A DNA stretch of 64,000 nt from Prosopocoilus inquinatus (lineage: Eukaryota; Arthropoda; Insecta; Coleoptera; Lucanidae): positions 28,793,001 to 28,857,000 of the forward strand of contig CM069877.1 in NCBI GenBank assembly GCA_036172665.1, read 5' to 3'. The translations under genes and the position numbers were made by a program. The notes beneath the pieces are model-generated. The model was not told where the DNA came from, did no database searches, and saw only the letters and a program-made list of their open reading frames with translations. Of this stretch, positions 23,025 to 34,480 are shown one piece after another; position 1 is the first letter of the stretch; every line of letters starts with the position of its first letter.

Positions 23025-23860
23025 GATCCACCAGCTCGCAAGACGCGGGCCACCGAGCGAGGGTGGCGGACTCAAGGACCACGACGGCAGCGACCAACTT
23101 CGAGTACGATGACAACGAGTGGGACATCGGTATCGGGGATCTGATCATAGACTTGGATGCGGACATAGAGAAGACGAACGAGGGGGGCTCCTCCAGCAAC
23201 ATGGCCACCAATGCCAGCCCCAATACGTCGGCCAAGGCGGCCGCTAAGATGGCCATCGAGCATTCGGCCACCGTGGATAAGGGCCTCAAGATGAAAATCA
23301 AGCGGACCAAACCCGGAACCAAGACGTCGGAGGCCAAGCACGAAATCGTCAAGAGTAACGAGCAAAACGGAAGCGTTGACGGTCCGGACATGAAGAGCAA
23401 GCACCCGGCGGCGACGGTGACGGCCGTCGGCACCGCCGCCTCCGCGGGAGCACCGAATCCTTCGTCGAACTCGACCGGTTCCGGTAACAGCAAGCGTAGT
23501 TCAGGGGGCCATCGGAGGGATAAAGCGCGCGACAAACATTCGGAAAAACCGAATCCTAAGGTGGCCCCCACCGCGCCAGTGACAGTGTCCGAAGTGAACG
23601 GTATTGTGAGAGTTAGTGCACCACAACCGGTACCGCAGAGACCGGTTTTTCCGGCCAGTACGGGACCGGGGCCGCCAGCCCCTCAAGCTGGTCCTTCTCC
23701 AGGTCCACCTCCTAGTCCGGCGGCCGCGACTGCTCAGGGCTCTGCTTCTAAGCCTGAACAGGCGAAGGTCGCGTCTTCAGTATTACAGTCTACACCTCCT
23801 TCCGAAGACAGAAGTCCGTCGCCGCCTCCTACGAAGAAAATCAAAACTGACGTCAACAAG
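23009..23860 (+). CDS. sbb: First recognisable coding exon of scribbler/brakeless (ZNF608/ZNF609 family), N-terminal 284 codons
   Basis: The exon encodes the N-terminus of the large nuclear co-regulator called scribbler or brakeless in flies and ZNF608/ZNF609 in vertebrates. Residues about 32-55 carry the family signature, an acidic stretch containing EWDIGIGDLIIDLDAD, which vertebrate ZNF609 also has near its start. After it come a lysine-rich part (about 90-125), serine/glycine/basic low-complexity sequence (about 150-190), a proline/alanine-rich part (about 210-265) and a basic PTKKIKTD motif at the end, a possible nuclear localisation signal. I chose the ATG at 23009 because the frame is closed by TAA at 22937, just after the acceptor, and no in-frame ATG lies between. 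The exon ends in codon phase 0 at a good donor (AAG|GTAAAT). The C2H2 zinc finger and the rest of the protein are not in this window. The exon is far richer in GC than its surroundings. Family assignment is strong; the exact start is inferred. Confidence 0.87.
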
Positions 23861-23866
23861 GTAAAT
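23861..23866 (+). other. sbb: 5' splice donor after the scribbler exon
   Basis: The sequence AAG|GTAAAT is a good match to a metazoan donor. The open frame runs only five more codons past it before TAA, and GC content falls abruptly at this point, both supporting the exon end here. Confidence 0.8.
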
Positions 23867-24078
23867 TATTTTTTCTAATACTACAAGTAAAATTTCAAAG
23901 AAGGTGATAAAGGAAAAAAAAAACAACAAACACTTTTTCGCCTCTTTTATTAAACCCTTTTAGGTAATCCACGCATTATAGTCTACTGGGAACCCAAAAA
24001 TCGATTATCAACTCTTTTTGTAACGAGACCCTAGACCTATGTTACAGTTTATTTTTCAGACTCATAGAAATTTCTCCA

Positions 24079-24082
<4 letters not shown>

Positions 24083-24127
<45 letters not shown>
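24083..24127 (+). repeat. (TC)n microsatellite
   Basis: About 22 uninterrupted TC units, 220 bases into the intron after the scribbler exon. Confidence 0.95.
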
Positions 24128-24130
<3 letters not shown>

Positions 24131-24520
24131 CAACAACGAAATTACCCCCGTTTTACTGATAACACAATCTGCTCTTTTGACCCTCGAGCTACCGTTGAAA
24201 CCGATTTTCTTGTTCGTAGCAAGTTTGAGTTGATATAGCCAAAAATGCTCTCAAAAAAAGTGTTTTCCCCGAGAAGTCGGAACAGGATCGTTATTTGCCT
24301 GACAATAAATACGAGTGGGAATTGGGTTGAAAAAGGGATAAAGAGTAACGATAGAGGGGTTATTTCCCTAATATGGGTGGTCAGCCTGAACACTCACCCT
24401 TAACTCTTTTACATTGATCAACAACGAAAGGTAGTAGTTTGAGATAGAACAGCCAAAAATGCTCTTAAAAAGGTGTTTCCCTCGAGAAATCTATACAGGG
24501 CCGTTGCTTTAAGATTGTCA
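24128..24520. repeat. Imperfect direct repeat in the intron
   Basis: TGATCAACAACGAAA followed by a GCCAAAAATGCTCT..AAA..GTGTTT.CC.CGAGAA block occurs at 24128-24290 and again at 24415-24500, about 287 bases apart, with a deletion in the second copy. It looks like a local duplication, not coding. Confidence 0.5.
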
Positions 24521-25399
24521 AATTCTCCTCTCTCGTTGTATATCTCCTTATGAAGTTTTTCTCTCGAATAAATATTATATAAGTTATTGACAGTACTTAA
24601 ACAAAAAGAAATAAAATTCTAAAAAATATAATAATAACACAAGAGAGAAAGAGAGACAAGGATTGATCTACGATAGCAATGATTAATTTTTTGAAGCACT
24701 GTTGATTAGCTCTTACCAACAGAGTCGAATTATTTTCTTTTCGTAATCCGTTATTTATAGATCACAATGATTCTACATAAAAAAAAAACGTGATAAGACA
24801 ATGGTTATGAGCAGTTTAGGTACCTACACTGTGCGAGGAAACGTTTGCTTTCCGCTCTCGAGTAACAAACTTGGGAAAAATTGCAGAATTTAACTAAAAG
24901 AAAATGAACCAGGAGTTCAATTTAGAATCGCCTGGAGTGAAATAAGTCGCGCACTTTTTCTCAAGCTGTTCGAGTCTACTTAATAACTAGTTCTACTAAT
25001 TCAAATGTTAATTGTTTTTATCAACTTCCGTGGAACATTACGCCGTCTTCCTCAGGGATGCTTTTACCACACTTACCTCTGCCCGCTAGATGGTGCAGTG
25101 ATGTCGCTTGGGGTAAAGTCTCGCTTGGGGTTGTTTTTTCAAAGCTTCTCACGCGGTATTCTATGTGAGATTTGCAATGTGATTTTTTTCACATATTCGT
25201 CAAAAAATAAAATATAAAGATTAACTTAACTTAATACCGTATTTCATCAAATACGCGAAACTTATTACTTCCCTCGTGAAAAGAAACTGTCGTTGCAATT
25301 CTCACCATAACCAGCTAATCATCTTAAGCTTAAATGAAACTAAATACTTTATGCATCTTGGGATTTCGATTCCTCGCAAAAGGAAAAGACATTAAAGAA

Positions 25400-25620
25400 A
25401 CCTTTATCTTAACTGCAAGAACTTCGTCTCCAGACCTCAACCCACTTGACTTTTCGATTTGGGGGTACATGCTGACGAAGTCAAGGTTCATAAAGTCATC
25501 GAGGAGTTCAAGACTCATTTGTTGAAAATTGAAATTCCAGTGAGTTTAATGCGCGCTGCGTGTAAGGCTTTCGTTCCAAGAATGAGGAAAGTAGTGACGA
25601 TGGGTGTTGTTGTTATATAT
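25400..25620 (+). pseudogene. Fragment of an IS630-Tc1-mariner transposase (C-terminal part)
   Basis: The translation SPDLNPLDFSIWGYM is the conserved block around the third catalytic acidic residue of this superfamily. After one frameshift the reading continues VHKVIEEFKTHLLKIEIPVS and then AACKAFVPRMRKVVTMG, as in the transposase C-terminus. Only the last third is present and terminal repeats are not seen. Confidence 0.6.
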
Positions 25621-26212
25621 ATATAGTTGTTTTTAAAGTTTAACAATTATGTTTTTAATTTTAAAAATAAGGATCGTTATATTTTACAGCCTAATAACAG
25701 TGCGACAGTTCCACTGGGGCCTCTGTGTTGTCGAAATTACTCCATTCTTAGTCTGATCGTCTCTCTTTGGTACAAGCTTTACGAAAACTTTTATAATGGT
25801 TAGGTGACATTTTGCCAGATCAAATAAAATTTTGAACTTTTCTTTTAAATATGAGTATTCATGTAGACAGTTTCGTTTCGGTAACTGCAACTCAATTCAC
25901 ACGCCAGCTATCGAGTATATTCCATTCCAATTAGTGCATTTTTACGTTTCAATGTTATCAACTTGATCTTCTTGGTTGGTATCCCATTCCACGTTCGTGC
26001 CTCTGGCTATCTAAACGGCATGTTGTGTTTGTTAGGAATTCGAATACAAGAAAATTCGAGCCACTGGTTTCTCTTGAGCGCATCATCCAAAAAGTATTTT
26101 TTTTTTACTTCGAATCTAGTTACCTTCTGTACTTATTATTAAAACAAGAAATGAGGTTTAGGAAAGAAATCGGTAAACTTCATAAAAGAGAGTTTGAACA
26201 GTATTTTACAAA

Positions 26213-26313
26213 TGTTGATTACATACACAATAAAACTGCCTGTATTTTAAGAAAGTACATTATTAATATTAGTTGAAAGTTTTCTGAGAACGCATAAAAT
26301 GATAATCTCAATA
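26213..26313 (-). repeat. copia 3' LTR (shortened)
   Basis: It shares the terminal 40 bases and the phrase GTTGAAAGTTTTCTGAGAAC with the right LTR but lacks about 110 bases between AATGAT and AATCTCAATA. Confidence 0.65.
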
Positions 26314-26809
26314 GCCCCCTCTAAATGAAAACCCAATTGATCAAAGATGACTTAAAACACAATCACTCAAAATTTCATTAGTCCATTCAGAGTGATTAGC
26401 TTTTGACGTTCAATAGGTGTCGTTAATCTATCAGCAACTTGCTCAGCAGTCGGAACAAAATAACATCTAATTTTCCATCTCGAATAACGTCGCGAACAAA
26501 CATAAATCGCAAATGAATATGTTTCGTACTCTTATGAAGTTCCGGGTTACGAATTACTCTAGATTAAGAGCGAATACATGGGGTCGACTTTATCGGCAAA
26601 ATATCAAAGGGAAACCGACCGTTACAGCTTTACTCCGTTTTTAAACTTGTCACGCGATTTGCTATGTAGAAGGGGATGGATTGTGTGAAAGTTTCCATGT
26701 TACTCTAGAGACGTAGCCAAGTGCTGAGTATAAATCGTGTCCACGTATGTTTAGTTTACACACAGCTTAGTTTCACGGTTTACTGGTTATCGATTCGTAT
26801 AATCGGAAT

Positions 26810-27153
26810 CTTATCATAGTTATTAATTTCCGAGAAGAATCTTTTAAGCCAATTTGAAGGTTTGGCAGCCTCACAACTAGCAACTAGTTCAGCTTCCATT
26901 GTTGATAGTGGAATATTTGATTGTTTTCGACTCATCCAACAGATAGTACCACCACCAAATATGAAAAGAATCCCGATAAAAGACTCTTGATTATTTTCAT
27001 CAGACGCGCAATCAGCTTCATTGTGTCCGTTCTTGCAACGGGACTAAAAGTTTCAAAATAATAGACACCGGGTTGCTGAGAATAGCCTTTGCCAATCAAC
27101 TTCGCTTTAAAACGATTAATGGACCCATCTGCATTGTATTTTAACTTCAACAC
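26810..27153 (-). pseudogene. copia reverse transcriptase start joined to RNase H
   Basis: The reverse transcriptase begins with DGSINRFKAKLIGKGYSQ and YFETFSPVARTDTMKLI, then jumps within about 15 codons to the RNase H phrase WMSRKQSNIPLSTMEAELVA. The catalytic YVDD box is therefore deleted. The next recognisable words, IIRIDNQ and HKSTKHIHLRFMFVRDVI, are separated by a further insert of about 200 bp (about 26565-26770). Confidence 0.7.
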
Positions 27154-27226
27154 TCAACGACTTTTGGCTCCATTCTTGCCCTTACCTTGATTAATCAGTG
27201 TTCATGTTTCATTTTCACAAGTGATA

Positions 27227-27676
27227 TCATCTCTTCCAATCCTTTGACTCGAGGGAATTCACAGCTTCTTCGTAGGTATTTGGTTCAATAACTGCGGAAT
27301 ATACTTCTGCCTCATCCGTATTTTCATGAACTGAATCATTGACAACACAGTCATCAAACACAGATGATCTTTTGGTCAAACGTCGATCACGCAAATTCCT
27401 CTTCAAGGGAGAGGAAGAGGAATCTTCAAGTTCGCTTGAAACACCATCAACTTTGTTTCCAATTTGTGCATTATCAGGCTCCGAACTCAAATATTGATTT
27501 TCATCACCTGAGTCACATATTTCTGGCTTAGAGCGTTTGTTGAAAACATTTTCCGACTTATCAGAACCCAAACGGAGAAAACTTGATTCATCCTTTACCA
27601 CCTGCTCATTTTGAAAAATAACATCTTTACTCAAATAAACTGACCTTGAAGTAGATTCACTAACTGTCGGCATCAC
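27227..27676 (-). pseudogene. copia integrase-to-reverse-transcriptase linker
   Basis: An open stretch of 149 codons with SRSVYLSKDVIFQNEQVV (the usual phrase after integrase), an acidic Ser-rich middle, and PNTYEEAVNSLESKDWKR, which begins the reverse transcriptase in copia polyproteins. It remains open although the rest is broken, probably by chance. Confidence 0.7.
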
Positions 27677-27684
27677 CGTTATAA

Positions 27685-27965
27685 ACCACGAAATTTCCTT
27701 TCTTGCCTTTTCGACCCCATTTTTGATGTAACTGTTTTGCTACATTGGCATAATAAATTGTTCCAAAAATTCTAAAATGACCAATCGGTGATTTTTCGAT
27801 TGAACCAAAGTTCATATGGGGTTTTTCCATCAACGGGAGTTGAACCAGAACGGTTCAAGATATGCACAGCAGTTTGAGTTGCTTTGTTTCAAGAGACTAG
27901 TTTGTTTAGTTTAGTAGAGTTTTTAAACCATTCCTTCTTGTCGCACACATGCCTTGAAGCACCAG
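27685..27965 (-). pseudogene. copia protease motif fused by deletion to the integrase C-terminal part
   Basis: LMLIDSGASRHVCDKKEWF matches the copia aspartic protease active site (Asp-Ser-Gly). Only about 25 codons later the reading is AVHILNRSGSTPVDGKTPYE, which belongs to the end of the integrase core. The zinc-binding domain and catalytic DDE part of integrase are therefore missing. Confidence 0.7.
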
Positions 27966-28167
27966 AATCAATCAACATTAATTTCAGAGTTCAATGTGAA
28001 CAGAAGACACTCAGAAACTGCACATTCAACACTGGCTAAGAATCCACTGCTACCTAAATCCGTTTTAGCAATTTGCCGTTTCTCAGACTCAACATTTTCA
28101 TTCTTCATTTTTGCCTTACCACTTCGACAGTCTTTTCCCACAACCGAAACATTTGTACAATTTAGAC

Positions 28168-28872
28168 TTAAGGCTTTTTTGTAGTTGCAACTTCACTCCT
28201 ACCATGAAACGACTCCAACTGAAATGCACCAGACGAAGCTTCACTACCACGACTTTTAAATGAGAGTTCTTTCAAACACAGGCTTTCAAGCAACGCCTGC
28301 GGTGTCCGCTCTTTATCTGGTAATGCAGTCCAATAATCTTTGAACTCGTAATAATCGGAAGGCGAAGCGTTCAAAATCCGATTTATAACAACTGATTCTC
28401 AAACCTGCTTGACAGAAATACCATCTGTTTCGTCCATTAGCTCCTTTGCAATTCCACTAAGGCTGCGAAAGTACACGGCCTTATTATGAACAGGATCACG
28501 CTGATAATTCAACAACTTAGCATGTCAACTCTCTGTCCGTTTTTCTATTCATAGAGATTGACAAGCTTACGTCAACTTTCATATGCCGAACCGCATTCCT
28601 GAAGCATATTGCCAATTTCAGGGCCCACTGGTCGTAAGGATGAGCAATTGAGCAGTGCCGTACCTGCGATCATATTCTTTTTTTTTTGTTAGATCCTTTT
28701 CCTTTACATCAGCATCTGATGGTCGAATAGGGTTTTGAATATTGTACCTAGACTGAATTACATCACTGACATCTCTATACTTCAACAAAAGTCAAACTTT
28801 AGTTTTCCAACTTAACCAGTTTTCAGGTTCGCGTAGATCTTCAACTCTGAACTCAACGTTGCTGTTGGCCAT
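28168..28872 (-). pseudogene. copia gag remnant
   Basis: The reading starts MANSNVEFRVEDLREPENW at 28872, typical of copia-type Gag N-termini, and becomes broken by stops. It continues as LPSDYYEFKDYWTALPDKER and TPQALLESLCLKEL, the region preceding the zinc knuckle in intact Gag. The knuckle cysteines are not clear. Confidence 0.7.
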
Positions 28873-28996
28873 TTCACCGCGATGTATTGATTGACCACCA
28901 ATATTCACCACAGTCTAGAAAATCACAGTAAAGAGTTCCAATTCAGTAGATCACTTGCAGAATCCCGCAGCACAGCACAGACAGACCGTAGCGTAT

Positions 28997-29010
28997 CTGG
29001 GCGCATAACC
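28997..29010 (-). promoter_or_regulatory. copia primer-binding site (tRNA initiator-Met internal type)
   Basis: On the element strand GGTTATGCGCCCAG directly follows the LTR end. The Drosophila copia site is complementary to the anticodon-stem half of tRNA initiator Met (GGTTATGGGCCCAG); one base differs here. Confidence 0.65.
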
Positions 29011-29680
29011 TGTTGATTACATACACAATAAAGCTGCCTGTCTTTTAAGTAACGTAACACATGTATTGAAAGTACGTTATTAGCAGGAAAACGAAATGAG
29101 CCTATTTGTTCCGTGATCAGTACGAAAATTTAATACTCGAGCTGTACTAGCTCCGCCCGTAGTATTTGGAAGGGAGTTATCTCAACTGGCTGCATCGAGG
29201 ACAATACGAAGCCGGATTTATTGTTTAAAATTAAATATTTAGAGTATGTGGTGATTTGCAACGACTATCACATGCATTTCATGCATTTTTATATTTTTTG
29301 AAGAGAAACTTTTTTCTGTTATCTCGCTAGGATGTGCGAAAACCTTTTGACGATTAAATACATTTAAATTGTTTAGTCGTCGAAGGAAAAACCTGAACTT
29401 GTACTCGCACATCTTCCCTTTACACTCAAAAAAATTAGAAGCATCGCAGCCACGCCCAGGTGGAAGGAGTTATCAGTTCACTCGGTGTAAAAAGCGTTCG
29501 TACTAATTAGGCTCAATTCTTAAGTTTGATTACTAGTATTAATTGAAAGTTTTCTGAGAACGCGTACAATGATAACTACAATTGACTTACATAACCTGTT
29601 ATTTACATGTGTTACTCACTCAATGTTACCAACCGAGTAACAACGCACGTCTTTAAGAGGGTTCATAGTTAATCTCAATA
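29011..29680 (-). repeat. copia 5' LTR, containing a secondary insertion
   Basis: Parts at 29011-29090 and 29533-29580 match the left LTR, and the end AATCTCAATA matches as well. The block between about 29091 and 29532 is absent from the left LTR and is probably a later insertion. Its ends show weak inverted similarity (ATGAGCCTATTTGTTC against GAATTGAGCCTAATTAG in inverse). Confidence 0.65.
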
Positions 29681-30920
29681 GAAAACACCAACTTGTTTGA
29701 CGGCAAAAGAATTAATTTTGAAAACTACATGCTTAAAAATCCCAACTAAATTTTTGATGTCACAACTAATTTTTTAGTGAAAATAGTCCCAGCTGATAGC
29801 TAGCTAACAAAATAAAAGTTGCAAAAACTAATTTTCATATTTCTTAACAACGAAAAAAGTAATGATAGCTTATAAAAAGGCAGAAATAACAAAATTTTTA
29901 TTTTATGCAACTAAAACATCTAAAACTAATTTGTCTTATTTGTCACAAGCGCAATGGAATTTCTAAAACGGTTTTTATAACTATAAGCGTCAAAAAGTAA
30001 GTTATGATAGCATAAACAATACAACAAAACAAATTATAATTGAAATTACCTCGTAATTTTTAAGCGTGTACGTACCCGATATTAAAATATTGAAAGCAAA
30101 GACACGAATTATAAATATATAAGAAGAAGCAAAAACGGCCTATTTCAAGCATGCAAACAATCAAATGAAAATTGCAAACAAAGTGTGATCGTAATTTGAA
30201 AGAATTTGTTTTATCTTGGATGAAAAATTGTATTTCACTCTGGATCGTTTAAAAAAAAGAGGCAGTGATGTTGGCTTTCGTTTTAGTACTCCAAACACAG
30301 CGTCTAATGAAAGCTTATGTCAAACAAAACGTTGTATTTGAAAGAGAAGAGCTGGCCTGGATTGCCAAAAATACTAAAGAATTTATTGTTTCTGAATCTG
30401 AATTTGCTATTAACACCCGGATGTATTGAGAACCTACGTTCTACTCAGCTCCTTTATCGTCTTTTTTTGAAAGAAGCATTACGAAATGCTAAACTTTTCG
30501 ATTAGATTTAATAAGAGCTTATTAAACATTATTTGAAAGAGATATCGAATTCTAAGAGACGTTTTACTATCTATCAAAATTTGTACAAATTCTGTATAAA
30601 GTGAGAGAGACGGACTAGCACAGTTAACATTTATTGATTGAATCAATGCTTTTTTATCACTTTGTAGAAAGAAATTATACTCCTAACAAATTTTAATAGA
30701 TGTAAAACGAGTCTAAGTCACGTGAACGAAAAAATCTGAAGCATCGCGTTTTCAGAATTTTCTCTTTGACAGTTAATTTTAAAATCTCACACAAACCACT
30801 AAAAACTAACTGAATATAGCTAAAAAAGGAAAGGCAAGGAAGTACGAAATTTCAATTCTTTTTCAAATTTAGCCATAGCCAGAATCGTGGTCAAAACTTT
30901 CGTGGTACTGATAAACTAAG
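29681..30920. other. AT-rich stretch without supported gene
   Basis: No domain, RNA gene or complete repeat is recognisable. The 62-codon frame at 30317 has no family resemblance. Confidence 0.35.
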
Positions 30921-31624
30921 TAATGTCCGACCGAAACCGATCTTCTCGCCGAAACCGAAACCGAATTTCGGCCACTGTCTCAGTTTCGGCCGAAACAGAA
31001 ACTGAAACCGAATCTTATTCGAAAGAAGTTAGAGATAGTTTTACTAAAGTCTAAGTTAATAGTTTTATTTATTAATAACTGAAATTGAGTAAATTCATAA
31101 AGACAGAAACAAAAACAATTTTAAGTTAGTTTTATTTATTAATAACTGAAATCAAACAAATGTGTATCTTATTAATATTCAATTTAGGTCAGAATCAAAA
31201 ACTTTGGTATTTTAGTGATTTCACGTCCTGTAAAGCAAATTCGCTTTGATTTTGATTAATTTGAAATTTTGTGGTAAAGATTGCGTTAATATTACGGTCT
31301 GCCTTTTCAAACTGGGGAATTTTGAATCAGCTTTTGAATTAGGATCGGTCACATTTCAAATATGCTGTCAAATATGAGTTAATACAGCTTTAATTCACTA
31401 TCAAAATTGACATTTACACTGTTAAAACTAAGTATCATTTTATTTGATATCCAAAAATTAATCAAGTTTGAGATTAATTGCATTTAAAGCTGAAAAAAGA
31501 AAATAAATGTAGTTTCGGTTGTAGCCGAAGGTTCGGCCGGTTTTTGGCCGAAACCGAAACTTTGACCGAACCACGAAATTATGGCCGAAACCGAAACCAA
31601 AACCGAATATTCGGTCGGACAATA
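30921..31624. mobile_element. Non-autonomous hAT-like element with 8-bp target duplication
   Basis: The element starts TAATGTCCGACCGAA and ends with the inverse TTCGGTCGGACAATA (one mismatch), a fit to the hAT terminus pattern YARNG. The 8 bases AAACTAAG occur directly before (30913-30920) and directly after (31625-31632) it. Both subterminal regions carry repeated CCGAAACCGAAACCG-type motifs, as hAT elements do. The interior contains an 80-bp local duplication (AGTTTTATTTATTAATAACT twice) and no transposase. Confidence 0.78.
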
Positions 31625-31632
31625 AAACTAAG

Positions 31633-32967
31633 CTTCCTGAAACTTTCCAATGAATACCCGGAACCATTGTTGATTTTCAGTGAGCACGTTTTCTTTTATC
31701 GTATAGTGTGTAAGTTGTAACACTTTTAGCTAAATATTTTCCACGTGACTGCGTGGTCTCAATGGAATCGTTATCAGACTTCAAACACGATGTCATATCC
31801 GTAGATCAAATAAAAAAGGGTCGCTCCTGCCTAAAAGAAGTTCCCAAGGCTCGACTTTATTTCGTCCCCAGCAATATTTTCCTCCTCGAAGGCGTACTTT
31901 GGAATGAGCGATGACAAAGTAACTTTGGGGAATAGTTTCTCGACGCTTACGAAGCGCAAGGGTAACCGCTCATTGCCAACCGGCATTCGTATACATCAAG
32001 AACCGGGATAATCCGGCATCACTTCTCTCTCTCTCACTCTCCGCATATCCGTCCGTCTCCCTTGCTTACGGCACGGTGTTTCCAGCGGATCGATTCTCCG
32101 TCACCTACGCCGCACCCTTTCGTTATACACAACGTTCTCCATATCTGATGCTTCCTCCTACCCTCTCGTGTAAAAGCTTGTGCGGCGGAAGACCGAAGTA
32201 ACTCCCGAGATCGTGTTACAGTCGTGCTCTTAACGAGCGTTTTATTTACGAAATGGCCCAATAAATTGCTTTCGAATGTCGGGAGTTAAGAATAAAATAT
32301 TTTATGGGGTAGTTCCGATAAAAGCGGAAATACAGGAGTTTGTAGGAAGTTGAAAGGCAAATCGAAAACAAAAATAAGTTCGTAGCACCGTCGCGTTGTA
32401 TTCATTCAAATTCCGATGAGAATATTAATGAATCTGACTAATACATATTAGTTTACGTATTTTCATATTTGCCGACCGTGGAACTTGGAAATTGTTAAAA
32501 TAAATTGTCTTGTCAAACATTGAAGATACTGAACGAATTATTATAAAATTAGTGGACTACTTTGCAAGTAACTAACTGTAAGTTTCATTAATGATTAGAG
32601 GACGGAATCTCGTACATGACACATGAAAGGGAGCCTTGTACAGTAGTGTCGAAAAGTTTTAAAACGAAATGAAATACCACTGGCCGTACGAATATCCCTG
32701 CTTTGCAGTTATGAACCTTAACAACATTTAGCCGGATGACCTGCTTTTATGGTACGGCTGGCGGCAAGCCTAATAAATAAATATTGGTTACGGTTTCCAG
32801 TAATAATAACAGGTATCGTTGGTCCTATGACAATATACATACAATGGAATGATTATTTCTTTCGGTTGTATGTGTTCTGCGTTCCATTTCATAACGAAAT
32901 TAAACAAAACTTTCCGACACAAGAAATTGTTCAATACTAAAAGATAATTAGTTTGCAGCTTCTTATA
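31633..32967. other. Non-coding stretch with a moderately GC-rich unique block
   Basis: The block at 31840-32240 is richer in GC and CpG than its neighbours and is not repetitive. No open frame with a recognisable domain is present. It may be a regulatory element of the surrounding gene; the rest is AT-rich. Confidence 0.35.
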
Positions 32968-33177
32968 CACAGAGAAAAATGAATAGTAAAAAGTATCACA
33001 AATTGTAGTCAGAATAAAGACAGAAACAAATTGTAACAAATATTAACACAATTATAGTAAATATTAGCACAATTGTAGTAAATAGTCCGACAATTGTGCC
33101 AATATTTGCTACAATTTGTTTCCGTCTTCATTCTAACTACAATTTGTGTTACTTTTTACTAATGATTTTTCTCTGTG
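32968..33177. mobile_element. Palindromic MITE (210 bp), TA-flanked
   Basis: CACAGAGAAAAAT at the left and ATTTTTCTCTGTG at the right are inverse, each beside TA. Almost the whole element pairs with itself, with arms of about 95 bases sharing AGTAAAAAGTA.CACAAATTG and ACAAATTGTA.CAAATATT. No coding capacity. Confidence 0.82.
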
Positions 33178-33179
33178 TA

Positions 33180-34480
33180 CCTACACTCTAAATTGAGATA
33201 ATACACGGTATTACCGGAAATTTTCCAGAATACCAACATTTTACAAATGTAATAGGATGTAGAGGTCAAAAATCATTCCTGCTTAAGATACTTAAACAGG
33301 ACTAAATATTAGGGACAATATCCTACTTAGTATTAATTTTCATTTTCTTATTAGAGGCTTAAATTCGTCAATTTGTATTTAAATTACCTGTTTCATGAAC
33401 AGAAATTTGCATCATTTTTAAGAATATTCTTTATCATACGTTTTCATGAATTAATTAATATAACAGTAAGGTCCGATTTAATAACAGGATTTTAATTTTA
33501 AAGTTATTTTATCCTAAAAAATACATTTGTTTCCCCATTCTTAAATTGACTTAACGCTTCCTTAAAGTCTGATTATGAAAACGGCCATTAAGTCCAATTA
33601 AAAATTAATGTGTCATTAAAAATACTTTGTTACTCATTCGATTTATACAGAAAAAATAGGATAATAAAATAATTTTGGTTTAATTAACTCGTTCTGCTTG
33701 ACTCTGTATAATAGTTTGATCGAAATTAGCGTTGGAAATTTTTAATTGCAACACATGAAACATAAAAAGTATTTTCCTTTTCTGATCACTTCGTTTATTT
33801 ATTATTCAACAACAATAACACGTTCAAACTTAAATTTAAATACATTCCGAACTTATGGCAGTTTAAAACATTTTGATTTAATATCTTTAAATTTTGTTAA
33901 CAATTTAAATATGAAAATCTGAATTGAATCATAAAAAAACAGAATATAACAAAACCCGGGTAGGTATTATTTTTATTAACATTAAACTAAAAACAATTAA
34001 CAAACTAAACATGACTTCACAAAATATAACTATATACCTGAATTAATTTTGTTAATAATTACCGTCATAACACATTACAAATTACGCAGTTCTCATTACC
34101 TGGAATTTCCTTATTCAATGCTTAACAGATTACCTGCTCTCTTCAATGAATTTTATGACCCTGGTCAAGAGAGGGAGAGAGAAACGGGGAGGCTCGAATG
34201 CAGAAGGTTCTAAATTTAGACGGGCTCTTTCAATAAGGCTCAAATTCCAACAGATTTACTGCTTTTCTCTTAAAACTTTTCGACAGTCGTGTACCAGATT
34301 CCGTTCTCTATTGATGATACAATTTTGTTTGACGTTAGATTTTATAATTTCTTTAAAATTTGTTGAAATTGCACTCAATATACAGAGGCGACCTTAGTGG
34401 TCGCAAGGCCCCGGGCGAGAAATTTTTGCGGAGGCCTATCCCAATGGAAAACTTTTGCCTTCTTTGCATTATAAAAAGCA
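33180..34480. other. AT-rich stretch; possible hAT terminus near 34390
   Basis: No gene is recognisable. At 34388-34450 the phrase CAGAGGCGACCTTAGTGG followed by TCGCAAGGCCCCGGG resembles the terminus of dispersed hAT elements, but no partner end is found. Confidence 0.3.

Larger units (their letters stand above)
26213..29680 (-). mobile_element. Degenerate Ty1/copia retrotransposon with both LTRs
   Basis: The coding strand is minus. The 5' LTR (right) and 3' LTR (left) share the end TGTTGATTACATACACAATA (LTR 3' end in element orientation: GTAATCAACA) and the start TATTGAGATTA. Next to the 5' LTR the element strand reads GGTTATGCGCCCAG, a one-mismatch copy of the internal tRNA initiator-Met primer site used by Drosophila copia. 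Beside the 3' LTR is a purine run, AGAGGGGG. From right to left come gag, a protease motif, an integrase remnant, the linker, a short reverse transcriptase piece and RNase H. Large parts of integrase and reverse transcriptase are deleted, so it cannot move by itself. No convincing target duplication is left. Confidence 0.85.

Noticed and set aside
22870..23571. 233-codon minus-strand open frame over the scribbler exon
   Set aside because: It is the antisense shadow of a GC-rich exon, crosses the splice acceptor and has no recognisable domain.
23616..23864. 82-codon + strand frame overlapping the scribbler exon
   Set aside because: Out-of-phase shadow of the proline-rich coding sequence.
34388..34450. 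Possible complete hAT element starting CAGAGGCGACC
   Set aside because: Only one end can be seen; no inverse partner within several kilobases.
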